Positions 1 to 9,955 of a stretch of 64,000 nt of DNA are shown in pieces. The stretch covers positions 70,037,371 to 70,101,370 of the forward strand of contig NC_083579.1 in NCBI RefSeq assembly GCF_027579695.1, given 5' to 3'. The stretch's first letter is position 1. Every line of letters starts with the position of its first letter. The translations under genes were made by a program, and so were the position numbers. The notes beneath the pieces are model-generated. The model did no database searches and was not told the DNA's origin. It saw only the letters and a list, made by a program, of their open reading frames with translations. Source of the DNA: Neoarius graeffei. Taxonomy: Eukaryota > Chordata > Actinopteri > Siluriformes > Ariidae.

Positions 1-464
1 GTTTCATCTGACCATATGACATTCTCCCAGTCCTCTTCTGGATCATCCAAATGCTCTCTAGCAAACTTCAGACGGGCCTGGACATGTACTGGCTTAAGCA
101 GGGGGACACATCTGGCACTGCAGGGTTTGAGTCCCTGGTGGCGTAGTGTGTTACTGATGGTAGCCTTTGTTACTTTGGTCCCAGCTCTCTGCAGGTCATT
201 CACTAGGTCCCCCCGTGTGGTTCTGGGATTTTTGCTCACCATTCTTGTGATCATTTTGACCCCATGGGGTGAGATCTTGCGTGGAGCCCCAGATCGAGGG
301 AGATTATCAGTGGTCTTGTATGTCTTCCATTTTCTAATAATTGCTCCCACAGTTGATTTCTTCACACCAAGCTGCTTACCTATTGCAGATTCAGTCTTCC
401 CAGCCTGGTGCAGGTCTACAATTTTGTTTCTGGTGTCCTTCGACAGCTCTTTGGTCTTGGCCAT
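1..464 (-). CDS. Tc1 transposase, N-terminal part, open to the window edge
   Basis: Starting at the ATG at 464 (protein begins [14 protein letters not shown]) the minus frame stays open for about 155 codons and runs off at position 1. It carries the paired helix-turn-helix DNA-binding region of Tc1 transposases ([13 protein letters not shown], then [10 protein letters not shown]), a basic linker, and the first catalytic Asp in the WSDET motif at the very edge. Unlike the copy at 17786-19389 it has six C in the run near 209-214, which keeps the reading frame intact. The remaining DDE residues are outside the window, so whether the gene is complete cannot be judged. In this family the enzyme cuts and pastes the element at TA sites. 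Confidence 0.88.
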   Translation of the reverse strand, partial: MAKTKELSKDTRNKIVDLHQAGKTESAIGKQLGVKKSTVGAIIRKWKTYKTTDNLPRSGAPRKISPHGVKMITRMVSKNPRTTRGDLVNDLQRAGTKVTKATISNTLRHQGLKPCSARCVPLLKPVHVQARLKFAREHLDDPEEDWENVIWSDE

Positions 465-828
465 AGTGGAGTTTGGAGTGTGACTGTTTGAGGTTGTGGA
501 CAGGTGTCTTTTATACTGATAAAGAGTTCAAACAGGTGCCATTAATACAGGTAATGAGTGAAGGAAAGAGGAGCCTCTTAAAGAAGTTGCTACAGGTCTG
601 TGAGAGCCAGAAATCTTGCTTGTTTGTAGGTGACCAAATACTTATTTTACTGAGGAATTTACCAATTAATTCATTAAAAATCCTACAATGTGATTTCCTG
701 GATTCTTTCCCCCCATTCTGTCTCTCATAGTTGAAGTGTATCTATGATGAAAATTACAGGCCTCTCATCTTTTTACGTGGGAGAACTTGCACAATTGGTG
801 GCTGACTAAATACTTTTTTGCCCCACTG
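1..828 (-). mobile_element. Tc1-like DNA transposon, copy A (cut by window edge)
   Basis: The right end reads GCCCCACTG and is followed by the TA target dinucleotide at 829-830, as in Tc1/mariner insertions. The whole stretch is closely similar to the complete copy at 17786-19389, which supplies the boundary logic. The left half of the element lies outside the window. Orientation is set by the transposase on the minus strand. Confidence 0.93.
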
Positions 829-835
829 TAAATAT

Positions 836-1266
836 AATTTGTTGAAAGAAAAGGACAGGATGAGAAAAAGAAAGGAGAGGCAGGAACAGAAGAAATACGC
901 AAGTACTAAAATGGTTGAAACAGCCAGAAGGAAAAGCCACTTATACAATGGTGAATGAAACAGAAAAATGATGCTGGGGAGACTACCATGGTTCAGAAGA
1001 ATGTAATGGTTTTGACAATGCAGGAGGCATATGCTGCTTTTAAAATCAGATATCCAGAAAAAACAATTGGCCTGACATCTTTCAAAAAGCTGAAGCCCTT
1101 CAACATAAAGAAGGTTTCTGAAATGAATCGGAGAACATGTCTCTGTACAGTGTGTTCAAATCTGGCACCAAAGATGGAGGCCATCAAGAAGTTTGCCACA
1201 GCTATATTTGCTAATGATCCAAGCAAAAAGGATGAACTGCAGCCATTCACCATCCTCATCGGGTAG
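836..1266 (+). pseudogene. Transposon-type ORF fragment of unknown function
   Basis: Frames through 840-960 read as a charged Arg/Lys/Glu-rich segment (KEKDRMRKRKERQEQKK). After a stop and a frame change, 955-1266 encodes 103 residues with a TSFKKLKPFNIKK segment followed by CLCTVCSNLAPKM. This order (charged coil, a short K-F-x-x-L-[RK]-P segment, then a Cys-x-Cys-rich stretch) recalls uncharacterised proteins repeated in fish and cnidarian genomes, but I cannot name the family. It directly abuts the Tc1 at 1-828. The frame change and short length argue for a relic and not a host gene. Confidence 0.4.
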
Positions 1267-1715
1267 TCACACTAGAGGCGGAATGAGCCAGAATGCCATC
1301 GGAATGAATTCCGGGATATTTGAAGTGTGTTCTAAAAATTCCGACTGCATTCCAAACATTCGGGCCCATTCTTGTGGCTGGCCCGAATGTTTTGCTTATG
1401 CTCATGCTCAAAACATTCAAGGTGCATTCAAAGAGGAGAAATATCTTTGAGATTTGTAAATTCTTTGAATTAAAAATCTTTGAGATTTGTAAATTATTGC
1501 ATTCTGTTTTTATTTGCAATTTGTCCCAACTTTTTTGGAATCGGGGTTGTATGACGGAAGAAGATATTTTAAAATCCATTAATTTCTTTTAATCGAAATA
1601 ATCATTTGTAAATCACATTGCAGCTCTCATAGTTTTGTGATCTTATGCTGTAATGTCCATGACATAATAACCCATGATAAACTCAAAGCATTTCACAATT
1701 TCAATTTTGTTTACT
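1267..1715. other. Intergenic repeat remnant, no gene seen
   Basis: No convincing coding frame. It holds two direct copies of TTTGAGATTTGTAAATT around 1447 and 1480. The stretch ending GGAATCGGGGTTGTA near 1550 looks like a worn transposon end, and a similar one occurs at 47560-47590. Confidence 0.4.
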
Positions 1716-1766
1716 GCGACCCTGTAGAAGGATAAAGCGGCTAGAGATAATGAGATGAGATGTCTT
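1716..1766 (+). repeat. SINE 3' tail fragment (GAGAT-tail type)
   Basis: GACCCTGTAGAAGGATAAAG followed by CGGCTAGAGATAATGAGATGAGATG is the 3' end of the tRNA-derived SINE found in full at 34126-34491 and 36978-37352. Only the tail is present here. Confidence 0.75.
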
Positions 1767-2202
1767 TAAATTTTACTAAAGGATTTTTACATAATACACA
1801 GTCGTAATTAGCATTATTCCTTATGAAAATACAGTTCTGTGTGAAATGATAGCCATTAGTTACAAAGTTACTTAAAATCTGTTAATTTTTCTTTTGCTTC
1901 TGTACTAAAGAAATTGGTCAAACCATAGGGATATATGATAGATACAAGTTTTTATGCACTTATATGTTCACAAACATTGAATTAAGACTTTTCATAGAAT
2001 AAAAAAAAAAAAGCACTTCATTGCAAGTTTACATTTCTTTGTCCTATTAATATGCTTACCTTGTAATGTCCGTGACAGAAGATGGGGGGGTTCACATTGA
2101 AATAGTCATTACAGAATAAGTAAGAAAGATTACTCAAAAAAAAAATAATAGGGAAATATTCAACACAAATAGGTCTACAAAAATGAAATACTGCTGTGCA
2201 TA
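1767..2202. other. AT-rich sequence, nothing recognised
   Basis: Low-complexity AT-rich DNA with A runs near 2000-2012 and 2138-2150. I see no coding, repeat-end or RNA signal. Confidence 0.4.
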
Positions 2203-2374
2203 CACTACCGTTCAAAAGTTTGGGGTCACCCAGACAATTTTGTGTTTTCCATGAAAAGTCACACTTTTATTTACCACCATAAGTTGTAAAATAAATAGAA
2301 AATATAGTCAAGACATTTTTCTGGCCATTTTGAGCATTTAATCAACCCCACAAATGTGATGCTCCAGAAACTCA

Positions 2375-3289
2375 GGCCCTGTCCACACGGCAACGGATTC
2401 AGGTGAATCCAATACAATTGTTTATCGTTTCGGCCCGGCGTCCACACGGCACCAGCGTTTTGGGTGCCCCAAAACGCAATCTTTTGAGAACGGGTTCCAG
2501 AGTGGAAAGATCTGGCAACTTTGCCGTTGCGAAGTCGTCTGGATGAGTAGAACGGATTTGTTTACGATGACGTCACAACCACATGACTGTGAGTGCTTCA
2601 CGCCGGGTAGAAGTGTAACGAACTCGATGCGAGTTGTCAACAAATCCTATAACTTGGTTCATGAAACGCGCTTACAAAATATTTTTCACTGTGAATATTT
2701 ATTGTGTAATGGTGCAAAGTGAGAGAGAGAATAGCCCTTAGGGCAGAGTCAATCCCGCCAGCAAAAATAGGGAAAAAAAGGAGCGATCTCACCTCTTCAG
2801 ATGTTGGTTTAAGTCCTACAATACATTCCTCAAAAAGGGCGTAGAAGAATAAATTAATCCATCAACGTGTAGCATTCAATTTATTCCGGACCATTAAAGA
2901 CGCTGCCTTCCGCGTAGAATCATACGTCATCCTCGCCGCCATATTGGATGGGTCAAAGCGGAGAATAAAGATGCCTCATTCATGTGCTGCGTTTAACTGT
3001 ACCAACAGGTTTACCGTCCAAACGAGATCACATGGGATTACCTTTCACAGATGAGACTGGAAAAATACTTTTTTCATTGTATTTGGTCATTATAATGTAA
3101 TTTTACGAACAGATTTTTCTGACTTTGTGGCTAATATGAAGTCTCGCGCATAATATTTTATGCGCATGCGTCCTTACTTCTTCTATTGTTCTGGTGTCTC
3201 CGAAGGGACCGTCTTACAGTGCCCCTAGAGGTGTGGCATGTGTATTGCATCGTTTTCAGCAAGCATTGCGTTGCCATATGGACCTGATA
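2375..3289. mobile_element. Nested DNA transposon remnant carrying a THAP fragment
   Basis: It interrupts the element at 2203-3648 between CTCCAGAAACTCA and ATCTGCTC. The empty site is visible in the copy at 7180-7707, so the insertion is direct evidence. TCA flanks both sides (2372-2374 and 3290-3292), consistent with a 3-bp duplication. The ends are imperfect inverted repeats sharing GTCCA and GGCAACG. A 3-bp duplication would fit PIF/Harbinger, but the duplication is not the usual TWA, so the superfamily is open. Confidence 0.65.
2971..3054 (+). pseudogene. THAP zinc-finger, N-terminal exon fragment
   Basis: ATG at 2971 begins MPHSCAAFNCTNR and continues to HGITFHR before a TGA at 3052. 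This is the first half of a THAP domain: the initial C-x4-C pair and the conserved HGI-x-FHR segment. The second half (Trp, Pro and the C-x2-H pair) is missing, perhaps in another exon that is not retained. THAP domains are DNA-binding modules of several transposase families. It sits inside the nested element at 2375-3289 and is probably non-functional. Confidence 0.6.
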
Positions 3290-3650
3290 TCAATCTGCTC
3301 AAAGGAAGGTCAGTTTTATAGCTTCTCTAAAGAGCTCAACTGTTTTCAGCTGTGCTAACATGATTGTACAAGGGTTTTCTAATCATCCATTAGCCTTCTG
3401 AGGCAATGAGCAAACACATTGTACCATTAGAACCCTGGAGTGATAGTTGCTGGAAATGGGCCTCTATACACCTATGGAGATATTGCACCAAAAACCAGAC
3501 ATTTGCAGCTAGAATAGTCATTTACCACATTAGCAATGTATAGAGTGGATTTCTGATTAGTTTAAAGTGATCTTCATTGAAAAGAACAGTGCTTTTCTTT
3601 CAAAAATAAGGACATTTCAAAGTGACCCCAAACTTTTGAACGGTAGTATA

Positions 3651-4102
3651 TATTCTAAACTTTAATTTTTGACTAAAGTGAAAGGTTCTAACTAACCCTG
3701 ATTGTGACTGAGGTCTAAGCATATTAGGAGCCAACAGTAAAAAGTAACCTTTGTTTCCCATTTCCATTTTGTAATTGGATTTGCTTTTTTGTGTCTGATC
3801 AAATGTCATAATAAGACATCTTGATAGACCCTCCTGAACCAGAAGTGCAGTTTGACTTGACACAACATTTTAAGACATTTTGTATCCCATCAAAGCAAAA
3901 TGACTCCTGATTATTGATGTCAGTAGTAACTTGATTTAATCAGACACGGTGTGTGTAAAAGTTACAGAAAAATCATTATTTGCGCATGTGTAGTTGCTTT
4001 CGTTCATTTTATTGATTTCAGGGTACATCGTGGCCTTCCCCACAATGTTTCCAATCTAGGAACACATTACATATACCTGATAACACCAGTGTAAACAGAA
4101 AA
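3651..4102. other. Unannotated spacer, no gene seen
   Basis: Open frames on the minus strand here are short and have no recognisable motif. No repeat end or duplicated target site was found. Confidence 0.35.
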
Positions 4103-4240
4103 GCACATCATGGCTTCAGCAGCAGTGCCATACACGGTATCAGGAGGATTGCAACATGTAAAGAATGTGGGAAGAAAATTAAACACACTGGATTGACTAC
4201 ATTGAAATTTACAAGACACCTGAAAACACACCCAGACAGG
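4103..4240 (+). pseudogene. BED-type zinc finger fragment (hAT-derived)
   Basis: A frame through 4151-4240 reads ATCKECGKKIKH, then TLKFTRHLKTHPDR. This is a C-x2-C pair followed by RHLKTH, the spacing of a BED finger such as those at the N-terminus of hAT transposases and ZBED proteins. No transposase body follows; a poly-T run begins at 4241. I found no boundaries for a parent element. Confidence 0.55.
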
Positions 4241-4421
4241 TTTTTTTTTTAAGTATACAAGCATCAGAGTGATTTTATTGTTGTTAACACAACAGCCCTC
4301 TGTTCATATTTACTTGCCAAAGGCAAAGTGAATACCAGTGAATCATAATCGAGATGAAGTCGAGGTAATTACTCACCGATATTCATTGAGCCTGAGGCGG
4401 ATAATGGTTTTAGTACAAATA

Positions 4422-6037
4422 CAGCACTCAGCGTAAATGAGTCCACCCCCTTTGAAAAGTAACATTTTAAACGATATCTCAATGAACAAAATTTCCAAAA
4501 TGTTGACAAGACAAAGTTTAATATAACATCTGTTTAACTTATAACGGGAAAGTAAGGTTAATAATATAACTTAGATTACACATTTTTCAGTTTTACTCAA
4601 ATTAGGGTGGTGCAAAAATGAGTACACCCCACAACAAAAACTACTACATCTAGTACTTTGTATGGCCTCCATGATTTTTAATGACAGCACCAAGTCTTCT
4701 AGGCATGGAATGAACAAGTTGGCGACATTTTGCAACATCAATCCTTTTCCATTCTTCAACAAGGACCTCTTTTAGTGACTGGATGCTGGATGGAGAGTGA
4801 TGCTCAACTTGTCTCTTCAGAATTCCCCATAGGTGTTCGATTGGGTTCAGATCAGGAGACGTACTTGGCCACTGAATCACTTTCACCCTGTTCTTCTTCA
4901 GAAATCCAACAGTGGCCTTAGATGTGCGTTTAGTCATGTTGGAAAAGTGCACGATGACCAAGGGCACGGAGTGATGGTAGCATCTTCTCTTTCAGTATAG
5001 AGCAATACGTCTGTGAATTCATGATGCCATCAATGAAATGCAGCTCCCCGACACCAGCAGCACTCATGCAGCCCCACATAAGGACACTACCACCACCATG
5101 TTTCACTGTAGGCACCATGCATTTTTCTTTGTATTCCTCACCTTTGCGATGCCATACAGTTTTGAAGCCATCAGTTCCAAAATCATTTATCTTGGTCTCA
5201 TCACTCCAGAGTATAGAGTCCCAGTAGTCTTCATCTTTGTCAGCATGGGCCCTGGCAAACTCTAGGTGGGCTTTTTGTGCCTGGGCTTTAGGAGAGGCTT
5301 CTTTCGTGGACGGCGTCCATGCATGCCATTCCTCTGCAGTGTATGCCGTATTGTGTCACAGGAAATAGTTACCCCAGTTTGGCTTTCTGCTTCTTTAGAT
5401 AACTGCAGTGAACTCGCATGCTGATTTTCTTCAACCCTTCTCATCAGAAGACGCTCCTGTCGAGGTGTTAACTTCCGTGGACGACCTGGACGTGTCTGTG
5501 AGATGGTTGCAGTTCCATCTTTCTTAAATTTTTGTACCACTTTTGCTACAGTATTCTGACTGATAAGTAAAGCTTTGCTGATCTTCTTGTAGCCTTCACC
5601 TTTGGGGTGGAAAGAAATAATTTTCTTTGGGGAATTCTGAAGAGACAAGTTAAGCATCACTCTCCATCCAGCATCCAGTCACTAAGAGGTCATTGTTGAA
5701 GAATGGAAAAAGACTGATGTTGCAAAATGTCACCAACTTGTTCATTCCATGCCTAGAAGACTTGATGCTGTCATTAAAAATCATGGAGGCCATACAAAGT
5801 ACTAGATGTAGTAGTTTTTGTTGTGGGGTGCACTCATTTTTGCACCACCCTAATTTGAGTAAAACTGAAAAATGTGTAATCTAAGTTATATTATTAACCT
5901 TACTTTCACGTTATAAGTTAAACAGATGTTATATTAAACTTTGTCTTGTCAACATTTTGGAAATTGTTTGTGTTCATGGAGATATTGTTTAAAATGTTAC
6001 TTTTCAAAAGGGGTGCACTCATTTACGCTGAGCACTG
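4422..6037 (-). mobile_element. Tc1-like transposon with about 408-bp inverted ends
   Basis: TA flanks both ends (4420-4421 and 6038-6039), and the element begins CAGCACTCAGCGTAAATGAG. The terminal inverted repeats are far longer than usual: 4422-4829 pairs with about 5631-6037. The right arm therefore repeats, in inverse, the 3' end of the transposase coding region, and the inverted copy replaces the normal 5' leader of the gene. The transposase lies on the minus strand and is broken. Confidence 0.92.
4650..5660 (-). pseudogene. Tc1 transposase, broken
   Basis: The minus strand encodes, in pieces, the helix-turn-helix part (GYKKISKALLISQNTVAKVV, then RPGRPRKLTPRQERLL), a middle part with GGGSVLMWGCMSAAG, and a C-terminal part with [14 protein letters not shown], whose final E is the third catalytic residue. 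The WSDET segment falls in a different frame near 5205. Around 4940-4970 bases are missing where HDNDPKH should stand, shifting the frame. The start is atypical because the 5' end was replaced by the inverted copy of the 3' end: MMLNLSLQNS is partly arm sequence. The gene cannot make an intact enzyme. Confidence 0.85.
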
Positions 6038-6039
6038 TA

Positions 6040-6448
6040 CATAGGTGATTATCTAAAAAAAAACCACATTAAAAGAAATAATTTTTCATTTCAAACTTCG
6101 AAAGCGACATGAAAATGTAATGCGCACAGACTTGTCACTTATCTCTGCCAACTTACATAAAATACTTTTTGAAACGGATTAAAAAAAAAAAAATTCACAA
6201 CCCCATCTTACATTTGAATAGTTTTATACCAAACTTCGTAGCATCTTTAGTTCTTTTAGGAACAGCATTTTCTTTCAATTGTAATTCTTCCTCACTTACA
6301 GTGATGGTGATTGGCCACCATTTTGCCAAGTTGCTCGAGGTGATTATCGAGAAACAGCCTGAATTTCTCAACTAATCAGCGCGAACAAATACTTACCATG
6401 GCACATATTTCAAAGCCAGTTGACCTAACTGCTATGTTTGAGAACACT
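6040..6448. other. AT-rich spacer, no gene seen
   Basis: It contains an A run at 6180-6192 and short meaningless frames. Nothing recognised. Confidence 0.35.
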
Positions 6449-6891
6449 GGTGCTCATTGACCGCCGATATTTATTAGTTTGGTCCTGCGTTTCCTTTCCT
6501 TCGCATATAACATAACGTCTTTCTTCTCGCTTTCCGTTACTGTAGTCGGTCTTTCACGTTTCAGTCGCACACTCACGTCCTCCATTTTTCTCTCCTGTTT
6601 CAAATTTGTATCCCACAATACCTTGTGCGAACGGGGAAAGCCCACCACGTCATGCATGATGTAGTATCTTGAATTGGGTCATGGTGAAGCAAGAAGAAAT
6701 AGCGGAGAATTTAGGGCCACGTGGTCCTAAATTCATTAATTGTTCTATTTTAAAAAATAAAATAAAATTGGAAGTCTGTGATTAGAATTCAGTAGCTTTC
6801 GGTCACTAAACAAAAATAATTGGGTGTTGGGGACAATTCGTTTTATGACCTACACTTGAAAAATGTGAAAGGCAGTCTACCTTTAATTTTT
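6449..6891 (+). repeat. Dispersed repeat R1, copy 1
   Basis: About 440 bp matching 24530-24945 in the same orientation (both contain GATATTTATTAGTTTGGTCC and CACTCACGTCCTCCATTTTT). Both copies end at CTTTAA after a segment matching the complement of AAAGG-TAGACTGCC, so the right end may be a TTAA-target transposon end. No protein is recognisable. Part of the minus strand reads MEDVSVRLKRERPTTVTE, probably a captured or decayed exon. Confidence 0.7.
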
Positions 6892-8190
6892 TTTTCAAAT
6901 ATCTTGTACCGATAATTGGAGGGTCAAACAACTCCATGGTCTTCTCCAGCACATCCCAAAGACGTTCAATGGGGTTAAGATCGGGACTCTGTGGTGGCCA
7001 ATGCATGTGTGAAAATGACTCCTCATGCCCCTTGAACCGCTCTTTCATGATTTGAGCTGAGATGAATCCTGGTGTTGCCATCCTGGAATATGCCCATGCC
7101 ATCAGGGAAGCAAAAATCCACTGAACCAACCCCAGATCACAACACTGTCTCCAGAGGCTTGTACAGTGGCCATTATGTACACAAACGTTCAAAAGTTTGG
7201 GGTCACTTTGAAATGTCCTTATTTTTGAAAGAAAAGCACTGTTCTTTTCAATGAAGATCACTTTAAACTAATCAGAAATACACTCTATACATTGCTAATG
7301 TGGTAAATGACTATTCTAGCTGCAAATGTCTGGTTTTTGGTGCAATATCTACATAGGTGTATAGAGGCCCATTTCCAGCAACCATCACTCCAGTGTTCTA
7401 ATGGTACAATGTGTTTGCTCATTGCCTCAGAAGGCTAATGGATGGTTAGAAAACCCTTGTACAATCATGTTAGCACAGCTGAAAACAATTGAGCTCTTTA
7501 GAGAAGCTATAAAACTGACCTTCCTTTGAGCAGATTGAGTTTCTGGAGCATCACATTTGTGGGGTCGATTAAATGCTCAAAATGGCCAGAAAAATGTCTT
7601 GACTATATTTTCTATTCATTTTACAACTTATGGTGGGAAATAAAAGTGTGACTTTTCATGGAAAACACAAAATTGTCTGGGTGACCCCAAACTTTTGAAC
7701 GGTAGTGTATGAAGGTGCACCCTTGCTCTCTGGACTCTCCAGACCACATAACCTTTTTCTGTTGCTCTAGGGGCCAATCTTTATGCTCTTGAGCAAATTG
7801 AAGGCTTTTCTTCCAATTATCCTCATTAACAAGTGTTTTTCTTTTGGACACACAGCTGTTTAATCCCAATCCTGCGAGTTCTCATCACATTGTGAGTGTG
7901 GAAATGCTCTTAATTTCACTAGTAAACACAGCTACTGTGGATTTTTTAAACGATTTGTCTTCAAGCACTGACGTGATCTCTGATCATAGTCATTCAAGAT
8001 CCCTGCCCACCCCCAACCACATTTCTTCTGTGAAGTTGATATTTTGCCACTATCCTTCAGGGTTTAATAATGCATTGGACAGTACTTAACCCAATTCCAG
8101 TCATTTCAGTAAACTCCTTAGTGGTTTTCTTGGCTTGACGCAGGCCAATAATTTGACTCTTCTGAAACGCAGTAACAGCTTTTACTTGAG
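6892..8190 (-). pseudogene. Tc1 transposase, degraded and interrupted
   Basis: The C-terminal piece reads [19 protein letters not shown] with the third catalytic Glu (about 6930-7010). A middle piece lies at 7720-7870 (WKKSLQFAQEHKDWPLEQQ, then VMWSGES, with the first Asp of W-S-D-E lost to Gly). The N-terminal helix-turn-helix lies near 8060-8160 (KSQIIGLRQAKKTTKEF, then GIGLSTVQCIIK). The coding region is frameshifted and holds a foreign insertion, so it is dead. Confidence 0.75.
7180..7707. mobile_element. Non-autonomous Tc1-like element, 528 bp
   Basis: Flanked by TA (7178-7179, 7708-7709). Its inverted ends match those of 2203-3648, with GTTCAAAAGTTTGGGGTCAC at the left and GGTAGTG at the right. 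It is the same deletion derivative in opposite orientation and without the nested insertion. It sits in the transposase of another Tc1, so it is younger than that element. Confidence 0.92.
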
Positions 8191-8202
8191 CACGGGATAC
8201 GT

Positions 8203-8547
8203 GACAGCACAAAGTGGCTAGCACTGTCGCCTCACAGCAAGAAGGTTCTGGGTTCGAGCCCAGTGGCCGACGAGGGCCTTTCTGTGCGGAGTTTGCATGT
8301 TCTCCCCGTGTCTGTGTGGGTTTCCTCTGGGTGCTCTGGTTTCCCCCACAGTCCAAAGACATGCAGGTTAGGCTAACTGGTGACTCTAAATTGACCGTAG
8401 GTGTGAATGGTTGTTTGTGTCAGCCCTGCGATGATCTGGCAACTTGTCCAGGGTGTACCCCGCTTCTCACCCATAGTCAGCTGGGATAGGCTCCAGCTTG
8501 CTCATGATCCTGCACAGGATAAGCGGTTACGGATAATGGATGGATGT
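8203..8547 (+). repeat. tRNA-derived SINE (GGATGG-tail type)
   Basis: The 7-bp target duplication GATACGT stands at 8196-8202 and 8548-8554. The head contains a tRNA-like A-box region (TGGCTAGCACTG) and a perfect B box (GGGTTCGAGCCC), the internal promoter for RNA polymerase III. The body runs through ACATGCAGGTTAGG and the tail ends ATAATGGATGGATG. It is inserted in a Tc1. Confidence 0.9.
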
Positions 8548-8735
8548 GATACGTTTTCCGACATGGTTGTTAAAAAAATGAGAAGCTACTCACTGCATCA
8601 GTTAGGGTTAAAATATTTGTTGCAGCTGAAACACATTAATCACTGCAGTAATTATTCAATCAAAGGCTCTTTAGTATTTAATTATTTCAATTCAAAAGGT
8701 GACTACTTTTTTTTTTCCCCTCGCCAGGCAGCGTA

Positions 8736-9139
8736 TATCTAAAGTTGCACACAACTGATGTTTTTCCTCTTTGCTGTGAATAATCCGGTTCTTTATCACT
8801 GTTATACAGTTAAAGTTCCCGTATACGCCTCATGTAGATTCTGTTGACTTTGGATTGACTTAAAAGACTTGAGATTTGACTTGGACTTGCATTTTATTAC
8901 TTGAACATCTGTGGAGTGTAGCATAGAGAAGAGCGCGCGCGCGCACACACACACTCTCTCTCTCTAAACTGGCCACATGGTCTTTCTTCTTCATTCCGTT
9001 ATTCTAGGTAACCCACATTAAAAACAGGGTTTACAGTGCACTTGCCTGTCCTTGTACTAACAGGACAAAGTTATTTTGAGGAAGGTGTTTAGAGCCTGAA
9101 TGCAAACAAGTGACTACAGCAGGAGTTTGGTGGCAATGT
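8736..9139 (-). other. nol10: nol10 3' untranslated and downstream region
   Basis: It follows the stop codon at 9140 on the minus strand. It contains a mixed microsatellite (GC)n(CA)n(CT)n at 8933-8966 and the candidate poly(A) signal below. No other gene is seen. Confidence 0.5.
8893..8898 (-). promoter_or_regulatory. nol10: Candidate polyadenylation signal of nol10
   Basis: AATAAA on the minus strand, about 242 bases downstream of the TGA. The position fits a short 3' UTR, but no cleavage site or transcript evidence is available from sequence alone. Confidence 0.4.
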
Positions 9140-9286
9140 TCAGAATCGTCCTCTCCCTCGTCCTCTTCCACGTCCTCTTCCTCGTCCTCTTCCTCGTGTG
9201 TGAAGGTGACCAGCAGCCCTTCTGATCTTCCTCCTCTCCTCGTGGTGTTCCCGTTCAGCCCGCTGCCGACTCAGCTGTTTCTCACT
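9140..9286 (-). CDS. nol10: nol10 last coding exon
   Basis: The acceptor CACAG precedes AGTGAGAAACAG and the exon ends at TGA (9142-9140). It encodes 48 residues: SEKQLSRQRAEREHHEERRK, then IRRAAGHLHT and an Arg-Gly run (eight RG pairs, then RF). The first part matches the NOL10 C-terminus (human ...RQERKRLRRSAGHL...). The RG tail replaces the short basic end I recall for the human protein. RG-rich tails are common in nucleolar RNA-binding proteins. The exon begins in phase 0, matching the previous exon. The intron upstream is 16.9 kb. Confidence 0.93.
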   Translation of the reverse strand, partial: SEKQLSRQRAEREHHEERRKIRRAAGHLHTRGRGRGRGRGRGRGRGRF

Positions 9287-9447
9287 CTGTGCCAAAGAAC
9301 AACCGAAAGAACAGGATGAATAATCATGAAGATGAATTTAACTTTCAGCATGGCAATATTAACCTCAAAAACTGTCAGAACCAGTTGGTGACTCCAGATA
9401 TACACCAGGCTTGTAGTACTTGAGTCTGACTCGTGCCCTAATTTTAA

Positions 9448-9530
9448 GGACTCGTGCCTTGACACGGACTCGTGCCTTGACACGGACTCGTGCCTTGACA
9501 CGGACTCGTGCCTTGACACGGACTCGTGCG
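9448..9530. repeat. 18-bp minisatellite, four full units
   Basis: The unit GGACTCGTGCCTTGACAC is repeated at 9448, 9466, 9484 and 9502, with a partial fifth unit. It lies just inside the left end of the hAT element and is made of variants of the ACTCG motif seen in both its ends. Confidence 0.9.
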
Positions 9531-9724
9531 TTAACTGCATTCGGACTCGTAAATTGGAGACGACGACGTGGATTTTTTTCATTATTTTTTGTAACATGCC
9601 ATAATAATTTGGTGTAAGCTATTTATATCTACATTAAATTTGTATACTAATTTCATGCAAGAGAATGCACATTCACCTGTTCATACATCATGTTCAGGAA
9701 CAAACTAACATTCATGGCGCTAAA

Positions 9725-9955
9725 ATGCCTGGAGAGAACGCCGCTAGGATTGTCCGCTTTGCTTATACAGACTTCTCGTGCAGTGGGAAAAAATGCACTG
9801 CTATGTGTTCCATATGTAGAAGAACTATCGAGGAGACGACAGGGACGACCTTGAACTTCAATCGTCATTTGGCGAGACTCCACCCAGAGAAGGAAGTGAC
9901 ACGCTATGTTCATTGCTCTGTTGATAGTGGGCGGGGCTTGCTTGCTGAGCGATGA
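9725..9955 (+). pseudogene. hAT transposase BED-finger fragment
   Basis: From MPGENAARIVRFAYTDF the frame continues to CTAMCSICRRTIEE and NFNRHLARLHPEK. This is a BED zinc finger (C-x2-C, then H-x4-H). The upstream Met at 9665 adds 20 residues without recognisable meaning. No catalytic domain follows, so only the DNA-binding end survives. It lies within the hAT at 9406-10991. Confidence 0.7.

Larger units (their letters stand above)
2203..3648. mobile_element. Non-autonomous Tc1-like element with a nested insertion
   Basis: The ends are inverted: CACTACCGTTCAAAAGTTTG at the left and its complement ending CGGTAGTA at the right, with TA on both sides (2201-2202, 3649-3650). Outer segments 2203-2374 and 3290-3648 together match the uninterrupted 528-bp copy at 7180-7707 (opposite orientation). 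The transposase gene has been deleted. In larger fish elements with these ends the same flanks surround a Tc1 transposase (recalled family knowledge). The middle 2375-3289 is a separate insertion. Confidence 0.88.
6892..8733 (-). mobile_element. Tc1-like transposon interrupted by two later insertions
   Basis: The right end GCCAGGCAGCG is followed by TA (8734-8735). The left terminal repeat is missing where it meets repeat R1. Body segments 6892-7179, 7710-8202 and 8548-8733 are collinear pieces of one Tc1, separated by the 528-bp element (7180-7707) and a SINE (8203-8547). Removing both restores continuity, e.g. CATTATG-TA-TGAAGGTG at the first insertion site. Confidence 0.8.

Noticed and set aside
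16..730. Plus-strand ORFs at the left edge, repeated at 18559-19289
   Set aside because: Both sets are antisense to the Tc1 transposase and its 5' region; they recur only because the transposon does.
9448..9530. CRISPR-like regular repeats
   Set aside because: The units are directly adjacent with no spacers; it is a minisatellite inside a hAT element of a vertebrate intron.
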